From assembly GCA_019090615.1 (NCBI GenBank), contig JAHRVQ010000049.1:1-64000 (forward strand): 64,000 nt of DNA, written 5' to 3'. Origin of the DNA: Pseudomonadales bacterium. Its GTDB lineage: Bacteria > Pseudomonadota > Gammaproteobacteria > Pseudomonadales > Azotimanducaceae. This document shows, piece by piece, positions 35,612-44,607 of this stretch; position 1 is the stretch's first letter, and the number at the start of each line of letters is the position of its first letter. The notes beneath the pieces were generated by a model. The model saw only the letters and a program-made list of their open reading frames with translations, ran no database searches and had not been told where the DNA came from. The translations under genes were made by a program, and so were the position numbers.

Positions 35612-36865
35612 ATGGCGAATGAATTAGACAGTCCAGCATCAAGCGATAGCGATGGCTTCATGCGTTCAGCCGGCCAATTGCTGAATTTTGGCGAAGCCTT
35701 TTGTCAAAATATGTTTGAGATTGCCGATGTTGAGCTAACGGTAGAATCCCAGTCTACCGACGAAGGCAGTGGTTTTCATATGGATCAAGGCCTATGGGCC
35801 TATGTTGAGCTACAGGGTACCCGTTCTATTACGCTGGGTGTGCATATGCAGGATGATACCCTGGCTAATCTAAGCAGCCATATTGGCGTCGATTTTAGCG
35901 AACAACAGGAACTGGTTTTTGATTTAATCAGAGAAGTCCTGAATACCACCGGCGGCAGTATGATGTCTTCTTTCCGCGCTGAAGCGGATATCTTGACGCT
36001 ACGCTCCCCCGGTATCGTGCAGGGTAAGCTCAGGTGTCCCAAGGTGCCATTTGTACGGCTGAACAGCCAGACTTCCGTCGGTGTAATTAGTTTTATTATC
36101 TGTGTCGATGAGGCACGTCAACTATTGCAACGATTGTATGATAAATCTGAGGAGGTTAATCAGGCTAAGGATGCTTTTTTATCAGTTATGAGTCATGAAT
36201 TACGTACCCCGCTAAATTCGATTATTGGTTTTAGTTCTATAGTGACAAAAAAGCTCGAAGTAAATAGTCGGCTGCATAATATGATGAATAGCGTCAATAG
36301 CAGTGCCCGAGAATTACGTGGCATTGTTGATATTATGTTTGATATCGCAACCATTGAAGCAGGTACTTTTTCAATTGATCATGAGCGGATTGACATAATA
36401 AAAATAGTACAGGAGGCCTATAAACAAAGCCTGGCAGCGGCCGGGACAAAAAATCTCGAGTTCTGTTGCGACTGCAATCAGTTAAAGGATATGTTTGTTG
36501 AAGGTGATACGGCCAGGGTGAGGCAAATGATTTTGATTCTGGTCTCCAATGCGATCAAATTTACCGAGCAAGGTAGTGTGTTTATTGCCATTAATGCTGT
36601 CTCTGTAGATAAGCAGCCCTGGGTGGCGGTTAAGGTTACAGATACCGGTATTGGTATGTCAGAAGTCGAAATTTCGGAGGTATTCTGTAAATTCTCCAAA
36701 GTTGATAATCGTACCAACCGAGAATATTGCGGTGTAGGCCTTAGTCTTGCATTGACCAAAGAACTGATGCAGTTTCATCGTGGGTCAATTGAGGTGGTTG
36801 CAGCGCTCGGCAAAGGCAGTGCATTCACGCTAAATTTTCCGTTACAGGTAGCTGCTAACAAATAG
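35612..36865 (+). CDS. Histidine kinase with N-terminal CheX/CheC-like domain
   Basis: 417 residues, no membrane helix. Residues about 15-170 resemble the CheX/CheC/FliY phosphatase fold: RSITLGVHMQDDTLANLSS, then LVFDLIREVLNTTGGSMMSS, where an acidic residue and Asn two to three positions on match the catalytic E..N pattern. A short coiled link follows, then H-box MSHELRTPLNSIIGF with His195, and HATPase with VSNAIKFTEQGS, DTGIGMS and CGVGLSLALTKEL. It would be a cytoplasmic kinase whose input domain may be a phosphatase or a ligand module. No cognate regulator gene is adjacent, so it is an orphan kinase here. Confidence 0.75.
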   Translation: MANELDSPASSDSDGFMRSAGQLLNFGEAFCQNMFEIADVELTVESQSTDEGSGFHMDQGLWAYVELQGTRSITLGVHMQDDTLANLSSHIGVDFSEQQELVFDLIREVLNTTGGSMMSSFRAEADILTLRSPGIVQGKLRCPKVPFVRLNSQTSVGVISFIICVDEARQLLQRLYDKSEEVNQAKDAFLSVMSHELRTPLNSIIGFSSIVTKKLEVNSRLHNMMNSVNSSARELRGIVDIMFDIATIEAGTFSIDHERIDIIKIVQEAYKQSLAAAGTKNLEFCCDCNQLKDMFVEGDTARVRQMILILVSNAIKFTEQGSVFIAINAVSVDKQPWVAVKVTDTGIGMSEVEISEVFCKFSKVDNRTNREYCGVGLSLALTKELMQFHRGSIEVVAALGKGSAFTLNFPLQVAANK

Positions 36866-37055
36866 TGTAAGTCTGACTGATTCCATTTTAGTACATTGCA
36901 AGGCTAGCAAGTTAGCCTACAACTCAGGTCGTTGACTAGTCGAGTGCTTGTTTTACGTCTGAGTGTCCGTTCCTGAGTTCATCTCTATTAGATATTTCTC
37001 GCTTATATCTGTCTGCTCCAGGCTCTGTGTCCGTAACTAATGCGACATAATCTCA

Positions 37056-37076
37056 AATAATAACGGTTATCATTTG
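37056..37076 (+). promoter_or_regulatory. Possible upstream Fur-like box
   Basis: An ATAAC-G-GTTAT palindrome within AAATAATAACGGTTATCATT resembles a Fur box at several positions. It lies about 35 bp before the better site at 37111. Tentative. Confidence 0.35.
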
Positions 37077-37110
37077 CAACCACCGTAACTCTGTGTATTA
37101 TTGGGGCAGT

Positions 37111-37123
37111 AATGATAATCATT
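37111..37123 (+). promoter_or_regulatory. Fur box of the haem uptake operon
   Basis: AATGATAATCATT is a perfect 6-1-6 palindrome and matches the core of the Fur consensus. It lies 54 bp before the chosen start of the haem receptor. It should repress the receptor-hmuTUV operon when iron is plentiful. The rest of 36866-37177 holds no gene. Confidence 0.8.
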
Positions 37124-37177
37124 CTTATTAAAGGGTGGGTTATTTTCGAACCATACAATAGATTTTCCGGAGCCAGG

Positions 37178-39463
37178 ATGAAGACAAAAAATTGGGTTTG
37201 GCCCAACGACTCTAATGCCGCTAAAACCAGAGAGTGGTTTGGGAGATTTTTTTTTAGTGCATTCATAATATCATCTGGCCTGATTATCAGTCCTTTGGTG
37301 GTTGCTCGCGATAAACCCTTGTCGGCGCTGGAGACAATTACCGTCGTGGCGACCCAGACGGAACGCCGGATAGTGGATATTCCGGCGACAGTGGATGTCT
37401 TTGATGAGGCTTATTTGCAGTCACGGTTAATACGTAATCTGGCTGACCTTGCGAAATACGAACCTGGCATTGGTGTCAGTGGCACTGGCAGTCGGTTCGG
37501 CCTGAGTGGCGTTAATATACGCGGTATCGGGGATAACCGGGTGTTGACACTGATTGATGGGGTTAAAGTTGCTGACGAATTTTCCTTTGGTCCTTTTTTA
37601 AGTGCGCAACGGGATTTTGTTGATCTGGACTCCATTAAGCGGATCGAAATTATTCGTGGTCCAGCATCCTCTTTATATGGCAGCGACGCTATAGGCGGGG
37701 TGTTGGCATTTACCACTAAAGATCCCCAGGATTATTTACTCGGACAGTCAGGACAATCGTTAGTGACGCGATTCAAATCTGGTTATTCTTCGGCGGATAA
37801 GGGTTTGGTCAATACCGTAACGGTTGCTGCGGGTGATCAGACTTTAGCCGCAATGCTGTTATATACCGGCCGGCAGACTGAAGAAACCGAAACCAGTGGT
37901 AGTCGAGGTGGTACTGGGTTGACTCGAGAGCTGGCTAACCCGCAGACGCTGGACAGCCAGAATGCCTTGTTTAAGTTAGCCTGGCAGGCAACCGATGTCC
38001 ATCTATTAAGGCTGACAGTGGATAATTTTGAAGCGCAAATTGATTCGGCACTATTGTCTGATTATGGCACGTTGTCAAGAGGGGTTACGATCAATAGTCG
38101 TGATGCAAAGGATACCCGCGATCGGCAGAGAATTAGTGCTGGGTGGAATTATCAATGGAATGCTATGTTGGCAGAGAGCCTTGATCTGTCGTTATATCAT
38201 CAGAATTCTACTTCGGACCAAAATACCCTGGAAACTCGTACAGCCGCAGGCGTCGATCAGATCAGACGCAGGCGTAGTGCCTTTGAACAGGATATCACGG
38301 GCGCATCCTTGCGTTTAAGTAAAAAAATAGTGCTTGCGGGATCGGAACATAGCTTTTCCTACGGGGCAGATTATACCCGTTCTGCAAGTGAAAATTTTCG
38401 CGATGGTGGAACGGTTGTGGCACTTACAAATGCGTCCGTATTTGAATTTACAGCGCTACCCACGCGGGATTTCCCTAAGACCAAGGTAACAGAATACGCG
38501 TTATATCTGCAAGATGAAATGGAACTATTGATGGGTAAGGTGACCCTGATACCAGGTTTACGGTACGACAGTTTTGACGCCAGAACCAGTCTGGATGCCT
38601 TGTATTTGAATGGTAACGTTGGGGCGCCGTTGCCGGAAAATTTTTCTGATGCTGAATTAACGGCAAAGGTTGGTGCGGTATGGCGCCTGAATGATCGACA
38701 TTCCATGGTTTTCAGGCTTGCGCAGGGGTTTAAGGCACCCCCCTTTGATGATGTTAATGTCGGATTTACTAATCTGTTGGGTGGCTATAAGAGCGTGTCG
38801 AATCCTGGTCTTGAGTCCGAGAAAAGTCTTAGCGCTGAGATGGGCTGGCGTTTTCAAGGTGCGCAGTCGGAAGCAAGGGTGACGGTTTTTTATAATAACT
38901 ATGACAACTTTATCGCATCACTACAACCAGCTGAGATTTTTGCTGCCACAAATGGTATTGATCCTGCCGACGGGCTATTAACCTTCCAGTCGAAAAACCT
39001 TGATGAGGTTAAAATAAAGGGAATAGAACTGGCTGCGGCCTATTATCCTCAATCTAATAAAGGGGTGGTTGTACGTGCCAGCATTGCTTATGCTCAAGGT
39101 GAGGATGAGAGTTCTGGTGAACCGCTGAATTCTATTGACCCACTTAATGCCGTGTTTAGTGTGGGCTATGAATCGGATACCGGTAAATGGGGTTCGGAAA
39201 TCGTCTGGTCGTTGGTATCAGCGAAGCGACGAAACGATACAGATAGCACAGAGGCTCGGCCACTTACAGCTGGCTACGGCACAATTGATGTATTAGGCCA
39301 TTATGATTTTAATGATTCAGTATCCATTGAACTGGGTCTATTTAATGTTACCGACAAGGCGTTTATTCGTTGGGCCGATACCAGAGAGGTGGGGCTAGAT
39401 GCTGTACAACGGTTTAGTCAGCCTGGCAGAAACGGCTCGTTAACATTAAGAGTTGCGCTATGA
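37178..39463 (+). CDS. TonB-dependent haem/haemoglobin receptor
   Basis: 761 residues from ATG 37178, after CCGGAG; the open frame extends to an ATG at 37112, which overlaps the Fur box and lacks a ribosome site. The plug domain starts with ETITVVATQTERRIVDIP (TonB box region), followed by a 22-strand barrel ending GSLTLRVAL. FKAPPFDDVN followed by NPGLESEKS corresponds to the FRAP and NP.L motifs of bacterial haem receptors. It would import haem across the outer membrane with TonB-ExbBD energy. The next gene overlaps by ATGA. Confidence 0.88.
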   Translation: MKTKNWVWPNDSNAAKTREWFGRFFFSAFIISSGLIISPLVVARDKPLSALETITVVATQTERRIVDIPATVDVFDEAYLQSRLIRNLADLAKYEPGIGVSGTGSRFGLSGVNIRGIGDNRVLTLIDGVKVADEFSFGPFLSAQRDFVDLDSIKRIEIIRGPASSLYGSDAIGGVLAFTTKDPQDYLLGQSGQSLVTRFKSGYSSADKGLVNTVTVAAGDQTLAAMLLYTGRQTEETETSGSRGGTGLTRELANPQTLDSQNALFKLAWQATDVHLLRLTVDNFEAQIDSALLSDYGTLSRGVTINSRDAKDTRDRQRISAGWNYQWNAMLAESLDLSLYHQNSTSDQNTLETRTAAGVDQIRRRRSAFEQDITGASLRLSKKIVLAGSEHSFSYGADYTRSASENFRDGGTVVALTNASVFEFTALPTRDFPKTKVTEYALYLQDEMELLMGKVTLIPGLRYDSFDARTSLDALYLNGNVGAPLPENFSDAELTAKVGAVWRLNDRHSMVFRLAQGFKAPPFDDVNVGFTNLLGGYKSVSNPGLESEKSLSAEMGWRFQGAQSEARVTVFYNNYDNFIASLQPAEIFAATNGIDPADGLLTFQSKNLDEVKIKGIELAAAYYPQSNKGVVVRASIAYAQGEDESSGEPLNSIDPLNAVFSVGYESDTGKWGSEIVWSLVSAKRRNDTDSTEARPLTAGYGTIDVLGHYDFNDSVSIELGLFNVTDKAFIRWADTREVGLDAVQRFSQPGRNGSLTLRVAL

Positions 39464-40362
39464 ACTCAGGGTACTTAATAAAGGCGGTCGTAGTTTTTGT
39501 GTCGCTTGCGCTGGTTGATAGTATTTGCGCTGAGAATAAACCAGTGCGTATTGCTGTTGCAGGTGGCAGCTTAACTGAAATATTATTTTTTATCGGTGCC
39601 GAGGAATACATTGTTGCCACCGATAGTACCTCTAACTTCCCACCGAAGGCTTCGGAATTTCCTTCGATTGGTTATGTGCGGAACCTCTCAGCCGAGGGGT
39701 TGATGTCGCTTTCTCCTTCTTTGATTCTTGGTGAAGAGGATATGGGGCCGCCGGCTATCTTTGACCAGCTGAAGGCGCTGGAGGTAGAAGTAATTCGGTT
39801 GGATAAAGCAACCAGTGCGGAAGGTATTATTGATAAAGTGATGCGAATTGGCCAGATTGTCGATCGGCAGGCTGAGGCGGTTGATTTTGTTGCCAGCCAG
39901 CTTGAACCAATGCGACAACATCTGGCCACAGAACTTCTGCAGGTGAAACGTCGGCCTAAAGTGTTATTGCTATTATCGATGAATAGCGGTGCGCCAATTG
40001 CAGCGGGGGCTAAGACATCGGGTCAGTTTTTGCTGGATATGGCGGGGGCGGACAATGTGGTGCAATTTGAAGGCTGGAAACCCATTTCAACAGAGGCGTT
40101 AATAGCGCTACAGCCAGATTATATTGTACTTACCGATCGTACCATCAGTACTGCTGGCGGCATTAAGCAGGTCAAAAATATACCGGTTATGGCTTACCTG
40201 GAAGCTGCACAGAATGATCGGATAATAATAATGGATGGTATGTACCTGCTCGGCTTTGGCCCTCGCACCATACAGGCGGCGTTAGAAATTGCTAGCATAT
40301 GGCATCCTGAAATCATCCCCTATGGTGCGTTGCCTTTTAAGCGGGGTGTTAAAGGTGGGTAA
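39460..40362 (+). CDS. hmuT: Periplasmic haem-binding protein HmuT
   Basis: 300 residues with a signal peptide (cut near SICAEN) and the two-lobed TroA-like fold of haem and siderophore binding proteins: RIAVAGGSLTEILFFIGAEE, LILGEEDMGPP, and AGAKTSGQFLLDMAGADN. The order receptor-T-U-V and the overlap with the receptor gene support a haem role. It would pass haem from the receptor to HmuUV. Confidence 0.88.
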   Translation: MNSGYLIKAVVVFVSLALVDSICAENKPVRIAVAGGSLTEILFFIGAEEYIVATDSTSNFPPKASEFPSIGYVRNLSAEGLMSLSPSLILGEEDMGPPAIFDQLKALEVEVIRLDKATSAEGIIDKVMRIGQIVDRQAEAVDFVASQLEPMRQHLATELLQVKRRPKVLLLLSMNSGAPIAAGAKTSGQFLLDMAGADNVVQFEGWKPISTEALIALQPDYIVLTDRTISTAGGIKQVKNIPVMAYLEAAQNDRIIIMDGMYLLGFGPRTIQAALEIASIWHPEIIPYGALPFKRGVKGG

Positions 40363-40399
40363 GGTATTGTCGATCTATCCATGGCCTGGCAAGGTAGAA

Positions 40400-41434
40400 A
40401 TGAACCGCGAGCTTTTACTGCTGGTGGCCTTGGCCGCCAGTTTATTTCTGGTGGTGCTGTGTGGCATCGCATATGGGGCCATCAGTTATCCTTTGAGCCA
40501 GGTATTTAAAGTGCTTGTATATGCGCTGGTGGGTGGTGAGTCGACACCAGAAGGACTGGGTATCATTGTTGGTCTGAGGCTGCCAAGAGTACTGATGGGA
40601 ATGCTTGCCGGCGCAGCATTGGCTGGCGCGGGCGCCTGCTTACAGGGTTTATTCCGTAATCCGCTAGCAGATCCAGGTTTGGTGGGCGTATCGGGTGGGG
40701 CTGCGGTTGGGGCTGCCTTCGCAATTATTATTGGGCCAGTAGTTATGCCTTTGATATACGCTGAATATTCCCTATATGTACTGCCGTTGTTCGCCTTCAC
40801 AGGGGCATTAAGCGTCACAATGATGTTGTATGGTTTTTCTCGCATGGGCGGCCAGGTAGTGGTCGCCTATATGTTGTTAACCGGCATAGCGATTAATGCC
40901 ATGGCGTCTGTGCTTATCGGGCTGATGGTTTATCTTAGTGATGATGGTCAGCTACGGGATTTTACTTTTTGGTCTATGGGCAGTTTGGCATCCATAACCT
41001 GGCCCGCGGTAAAGGTAGTTAGCCTGCCTATTGTGGTTTGTCTGGTGCTGATGATTGGTCTGATCAGACCATTAAATCTATTCCAGCTGGGCGAACAGGG
41101 AGCGAGGCATCTAGGGCTGAATATAGGCCTGTTAAAAAAAGTAGTTGTTGTACTAGTGGCAATTAGTGTTGGTGCCTGCGTTGCTCTTACTGGCGCTATT
41201 GGTTTTGTTGGCCTGGTTGTGCCGCACCTTATTCGCCTGATGGTGGGTACGGATCATCAATATGTCATACCTGGGGCATTATTATTGGGGCCTTTGGTCA
41301 TTGTGCTAGCGGATCTAATTGCCAGGATTTGGGTTGCGCCCGGCGAACTTCCTTTAGGCCTGGTTACAGGTGCGATTGGTGCGCCATTTTTTCTCTGGTT
41401 ATTATTGCAGCAACAAAAGCGGGCCAGCTTATGA
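40400..41434 (+). CDS. hmuU: Haem ABC transporter permease HmuU
   Basis: 344 residues from ATG 40400 (an in-frame GTG 45 bp upstream is possible). FecCD-type permease with about ten helices: GLRLPRVLMGMLAGAALAGAG, LFRNPLADPGLVGVSGGAA and GFVGLVVPHLIRLMVG are diagnostic. It forms the inner-membrane channel for haem. Overlaps hmuV by ATGA. Confidence 0.9.
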   Translation: MNRELLLLVALAASLFLVVLCGIAYGAISYPLSQVFKVLVYALVGGESTPEGLGIIVGLRLPRVLMGMLAGAALAGAGACLQGLFRNPLADPGLVGVSGGAAVGAAFAIIIGPVVMPLIYAEYSLYVLPLFAFTGALSVTMMLYGFSRMGGQVVVAYMLLTGIAINAMASVLIGLMVYLSDDGQLRDFTFWSMGSLASITWPAVKVVSLPIVVCLVLMIGLIRPLNLFQLGEQGARHLGLNIGLLKKVVVVLVAISVGACVALTGAIGFVGLVVPHLIRLMVGTDHQYVIPGALLLGPLVIVLADLIARIWVAPGELPLGLVTGAIGAPFFLWLLLQQQKRASL

Positions 41435-42198
41435 GTATTGAAGTGCGCAATCTCAGTTTGAAAATAGCCAATAAGAATATTCTTAATTCCGTTTCGCTGG
41501 CAATTGGCAGTGGCGATATTGTTGGCATTATTGGGCCTAACGGGGCAGGGAAGTCTAGCTTGGTTAAGTTGATTGCCGGTGACCATGCAGCTACCAATGG
41601 AGACGTATTGTATAACGACAGGCCGCTGCATACCCTGTCAAACAGGGACCAGGCATTGCATCGTGCGGTCGTAGAACAGCATGTTGATCTGTCTTTTCCT
41701 ATGCTAGTCAAACAGATTGTTGCCCTTGGTTGGCTGGCTGAATGTGGTGACAGGCAGCAGATGTTAAACGCCATTGACCTGGCCCTGCAAGCATTGGGGA
41801 TTGCTCATCTTGCTACCCAAAATTATGCAACCCTGTCAGGCGGGGAAAAACAACGGGTACAGATAAGTCGGGCGCTGGTTCAGCTTCAACATCAAAAAGT
41901 TAGCCAACGTTATCTGCTGCTGGATGAACCCACTTCAAGCCTGGACCTGTTTCATCAGATACAACTCATGCGGTTGTTACAACAACAGGCTTTGCAGGGT
42001 ATAGGGGTTTTGATCGTATTGCATGATCTAAATCTGGCGGCTAATTACACGACCAAATTACTGGTACTGGAAAAGGGTGCCGTGGTGATGTTTGATCATA
42101 GCCAAAAGGTGATGCATTCGAGATGTCTGAGTGCGGTCTATAAGGTAGATCTTGATGTGCAGACGGATCAGGCGCGAACAACTGTTTTTGTTAGTTGA
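41431..42198 (+). CDS. hmuV: Haem ABC transporter ATPase HmuV
   Basis: 255 residues from ATG 41431, inside the hmuU stop (ATGA). Walker A GPNGAGKSS, signature LSGGEKQRV, Walker B YLLLDEPTSSLD and switch His in VLHD are intact. The VEQHVDLSFPM segment is typical of haem importer ATPases. Confidence 0.92.
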   Translation: MSIEVRNLSLKIANKNILNSVSLAIGSGDIVGIIGPNGAGKSSLVKLIAGDHAATNGDVLYNDRPLHTLSNRDQALHRAVVEQHVDLSFPMLVKQIVALGWLAECGDRQQMLNAIDLALQALGIAHLATQNYATLSGGEKQRVQISRALVQLQHQKVSQRYLLLDEPTSSLDLFHQIQLMRLLQQQALQGIGVLIVLHDLNLAANYTTKLLVLEKGAVVMFDHSQKVMHSRCLSAVYKVDLDVQTDQARTTVFVS

Positions 42199-42226
42199 AT
42201 ATTTATGATTTTAATGGGAGAAAAAT

Positions 42227-42562
42227 ATGTATATTGCAATGAATCGATTTGAAATTAATCTGGGCTATGAAGCAGGCTTTGAGAAGCTGTGGAAATCTCG
42301 TAAATCACGGTTGGAAAAAGTGCCGGGTTATATATCTTTTAAACTATTGCGCGCAACGCCAACTGATGAATGCTGCCAATTTGCTTCTTTTACAGTTTGG
42401 CAGAGTGAGCAACATTTTGTCGCCTGGACTGAATCTGATAATTTTCGCCTGGCACATGCAAAATCAAATGCGCCCAGTGGCACTTATGTCGGTGGGCCGA
42501 AACTCGAGTTATATGATGTTGTGATTAGTGAGCAGAACACGCTGCTTGACGTGGCTTCGTGA
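42227..42562 (+). CDS. IsdG/HmoB-type haem-degrading monooxygenase
   Basis: 111 residues with the ABM fold. Asn6, Trp67 and His77 occupy the positions of the Asn-Trp-His triad of Staphylococcus aureus IsdG (7, 67, 77) in MYIAMNRFEI and FVAWTESDNFRLAH. Such dimeric enzymes bend and cleave haem to free iron in the cytoplasm. It lies 28 bp after hmuV with GGGAG before its ATG, so it ends the haem uptake operon. The triad and context make this assignment firmer than a generic antibiotic monooxygenase label; products are not predictable. Confidence 0.78.
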   Translation: MYIAMNRFEINLGYEAGFEKLWKSRKSRLEKVPGYISFKLLRATPTDECCQFASFTVWQSEQHFVAWTESDNFRLAHAKSNAPSGTYVGGPKLELYDVVISEQNTLLDVAS

Positions 42563-42687
42563 GTCAAGGCTAGTTTTAAAAATGCTAGTTTATGAGTGCC
42601 AGGTTTATAGCCTAGTGGGTGGCTGAGATGATTTTTCGGCCCCCAACTTACATGAAACTCACTTAATCTGGCTACATTTTACGCTCG

Positions 42688-43125
42688 TTAGGGCTTGCGT
42701 CGCCCGATCCGAATATGGAAATATAATATTAACGGTAGGCATAAGCCAATTAAGGCATGAAGATTTCCTATCCACTGGCGCAATTGCTGTTCGGCAAAGT
42801 AGTACAGGATATAAGCGGACCCGATCTGTAGCCAAATCAAGCTTGCAAGGCTTATACCTAACCATCTGTATCTATTTACCCGCCATGCCCGCGGTGCGTG
42901 ATTAGTGAATATTGCGCCATAACACATCAACATCAGAAAGGCCGCTGCCCCGTGAGCCTGCAAAACAGGGAATTGCCAGGGATGTTTTTCAGGTCCGAAA
43001 TCACCTGCTACGGTTATCCAGCGGTTTAATAGATAGAAAACCAGGCCACTACACCAACTGAGCGCCAGAGTTGAAAATAGTATGGTCCGAAAGTAACGCG
43101 GGATTTTTATTCCAATGGGGCGCAT
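42688..43125 (-). CDS. Small four-helix membrane protein with candidate haem-ligand histidines
   Basis: 145 residues from the ATG at 43125; in-frame starts at 43161 and 43206 lie inside apbE. Four hydrophobic helices are evident. Histidines sit in or next to the helices in QAHGAAAF, NHAPRAW, NLHALIGL and LYFHIRI, a pattern that fits b-type haem ligation, as in DUF4405 or cytochrome b561-like proteins. It is the last gene of a four-gene operon with an FMN-binding protein and ApbE. A role as quinol-side electron donor to the flavin is inferred. No family could be named with certainty. Confidence 0.6.
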   Translation of the reverse strand: MRPIGIKIPRYFRTILFSTLALSWCSGLVFYLLNRWITVAGDFGPEKHPWQFPVLQAHGAAAFLMLMCYGAIFTNHAPRAWRVNRYRWLGISLASLIWLQIGSAYILYYFAEQQLRQWIGNLHALIGLCLPLILYFHIRIGRRKP

Positions 43126-43132
43126 AGGTTGT

Positions 43133-44038
43133 TTATAAGCAGCTAATAATATTGTTGGCATCGATGCAAAATGCCTGCCCGCCAAGGGCTGAAACGAGCG
43201 TTGCATCAGGTGCTCTGGCTGGCTTGAGTACAGAGCTGAGCGCGGGTTGGCCCGCTGAAGAACAAGTTGGGCGGTTGTTATTTAGAAAGGCAAGTTTGGT
43301 CAGTGCATCTGCCAACATACAATCTGCGGCAAAAACCGAATAACTTAATTTGCTGGTAATCAATTCGCCACTTGCTGGGTCGACCATATCACTGGCTGTG
43401 TCAAGAAAATAATTGGCGCTGGTGGCAACTGCCGGGGCCTGCATGACTAAAGTTGTCGCGGTCGAGGCGTTAGCTGGGTTGCGGATGGCGATAGTGACGT
43501 TTTGCCAATGACTTAATCTCAGGTCCCCGCCTGCATTCACTGTTAGCTGGAATCCAGCGGTTGCCAGCTGTTCCGCAAATAACTTAAAAACCTGATCTAC
43601 GGCATAGCCTTTGGCGATGCCGCCCAGGTCGCAAATAAGCGGTTTATCAAAACGAATAGTTTTGGCCTCAAGTTTTATATTCCGCCAACTAACTGATGGG
43701 GCGACCCTGATATGGTGATCGGGCAGGATGCCCAACTGGACAAGATGAGATGCTATGCTGATGTCAAACAGGCCGGCGCTTTGGTTACTCAGATCCAGTG
43801 CTTTAGCAAAAATAGTTTGCATATCCGCTGATATGCTGACTGTCTGTTGGTACGCCAATCGGTTTATTCTACTGAGTTCGCTATCGGGGTCGTGGAAGCT
43901 CATTAGATTATGCACACGTTCGATTTCGTTGAATGCGGCAGTACTAAGTTTGAGTAAATTGTCTTCACTCAGGTCCGCTTTAAGCGTGATCTCTACGTAG
44001 GTGCCTAGCAACGGTTGGCAACGGGAAATACTATTCAT
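43133..44038 (-). CDS. apbE: FAD:protein FMN transferase ApbE
   Basis: 301 residues. CQPLLGTYVEITL, MSFHDPDSELSRINR, CDLGGIAKGYAVDQVF, TVNAGGDLRLS and a C-terminal AADCMLADALTKLAFL block are the ApbE signature. It attaches FMN covalently to a Thr or Ser of periplasmic targets using FAD and magnesium. The N-terminus has no clear signal peptide; a nearby or alternative export route is open. It lies 17 bp after the FMN-binding protein gene, which is the obvious substrate. Confidence 0.9.
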   Translation of the reverse strand: MNSISRCQPLLGTYVEITLKADLSEDNLLKLSTAAFNEIERVHNLMSFHDPDSELSRINRLAYQQTVSISADMQTIFAKALDLSNQSAGLFDISIASHLVQLGILPDHHIRVAPSVSWRNIKLEAKTIRFDKPLICDLGGIAKGYAVDQVFKLFAEQLATAGFQLTVNAGGDLRLSHWQNVTIAIRNPANASTATTLVMQAPAVATSANYFLDTASDMVDPASGELITSKLSYSVFAADCMLADALTKLAFLNNNRPTCSSAGQPALSSVLKPARAPDATLVSALGGQAFCIDANNIISCL

Positions 44039-44055
44039 TGATATCTACCTGCGGC

Positions 44056-44607
44056 TTAGAGATGCCGCAAAACTTCGCTCCATATCTGTGTCAGGCGATT
44101 GATGCCGTCAGTGATATGTCGACAGGACAGGGTTGCACCGGATATGTTTTTTATCTGTTGGTCCAGTTTAAGGAGTTGGTCAACGCTTTTACCATGAAAC
44201 TGGGCGCGCCATTTTGGGTTGGCCACTTCATAACCGTAGCTTTCTCGATAGGTCAATATTTCTAAACCCTTAACTTCGCCGTTTGTATGAAGGGCATAGG
44301 CGATATCGATGTTTTCGTGTTTTCCAATAACCTGGTCAACGATAAACCAGCCGCCCTGTGATGTTCTCCAGATCTGCGGTGTCGGGTTTAATACCCGGGT
44401 CCTGGTCCTGTTGCGGATTGACTTCATCTGCGCAGCAGTTAAATTAATTGCGACGGGGGTGAACTTTTCTTCCGGCCATAAGACTTTTTTTGCCTGGGCA
44501 ATGGTCAAATAATTCTTTGCCTGTAATTGGCCAACGGGTAGCAGCATACCTGACAGCAAAGCAGATAAGCTAAGTGCCAGGTGCTGATTAAACTGCCGCC
44601 GTTTCAT
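44056..44607 (-). CDS. Periplasmic FMN-binding domain protein, ApbE substrate
   Basis: 183 residues. A signal sequence starts MKRRQFNQ, with a possible twin-arginine character, and a hydrophobic stretch to about residue 30. The FMN_bind domain carries NISGATLSCRHITDGI, where the SGAT Thr is the covalent FMN attachment site used by ApbE. Its ATG overlaps the stop of the upstream barrel gene (ATGA). It should be an extracytoplasmic one-flavin electron carrier. Confidence 0.85.
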   Translation of the reverse strand: MKRRQFNQHLALSLSALLSGMLLPVGQLQAKNYLTIAQAKKVLWPEEKFTPVAINLTAAQMKSIRNRTRTRVLNPTPQIWRTSQGGWFIVDQVIGKHENIDIAYALHTNGEVKGLEILTYRESYGYEVANPKWRAQFHGKSVDQLLKLDQQIKNISGATLSCRHITDGINRLTQIWSEVLRHL

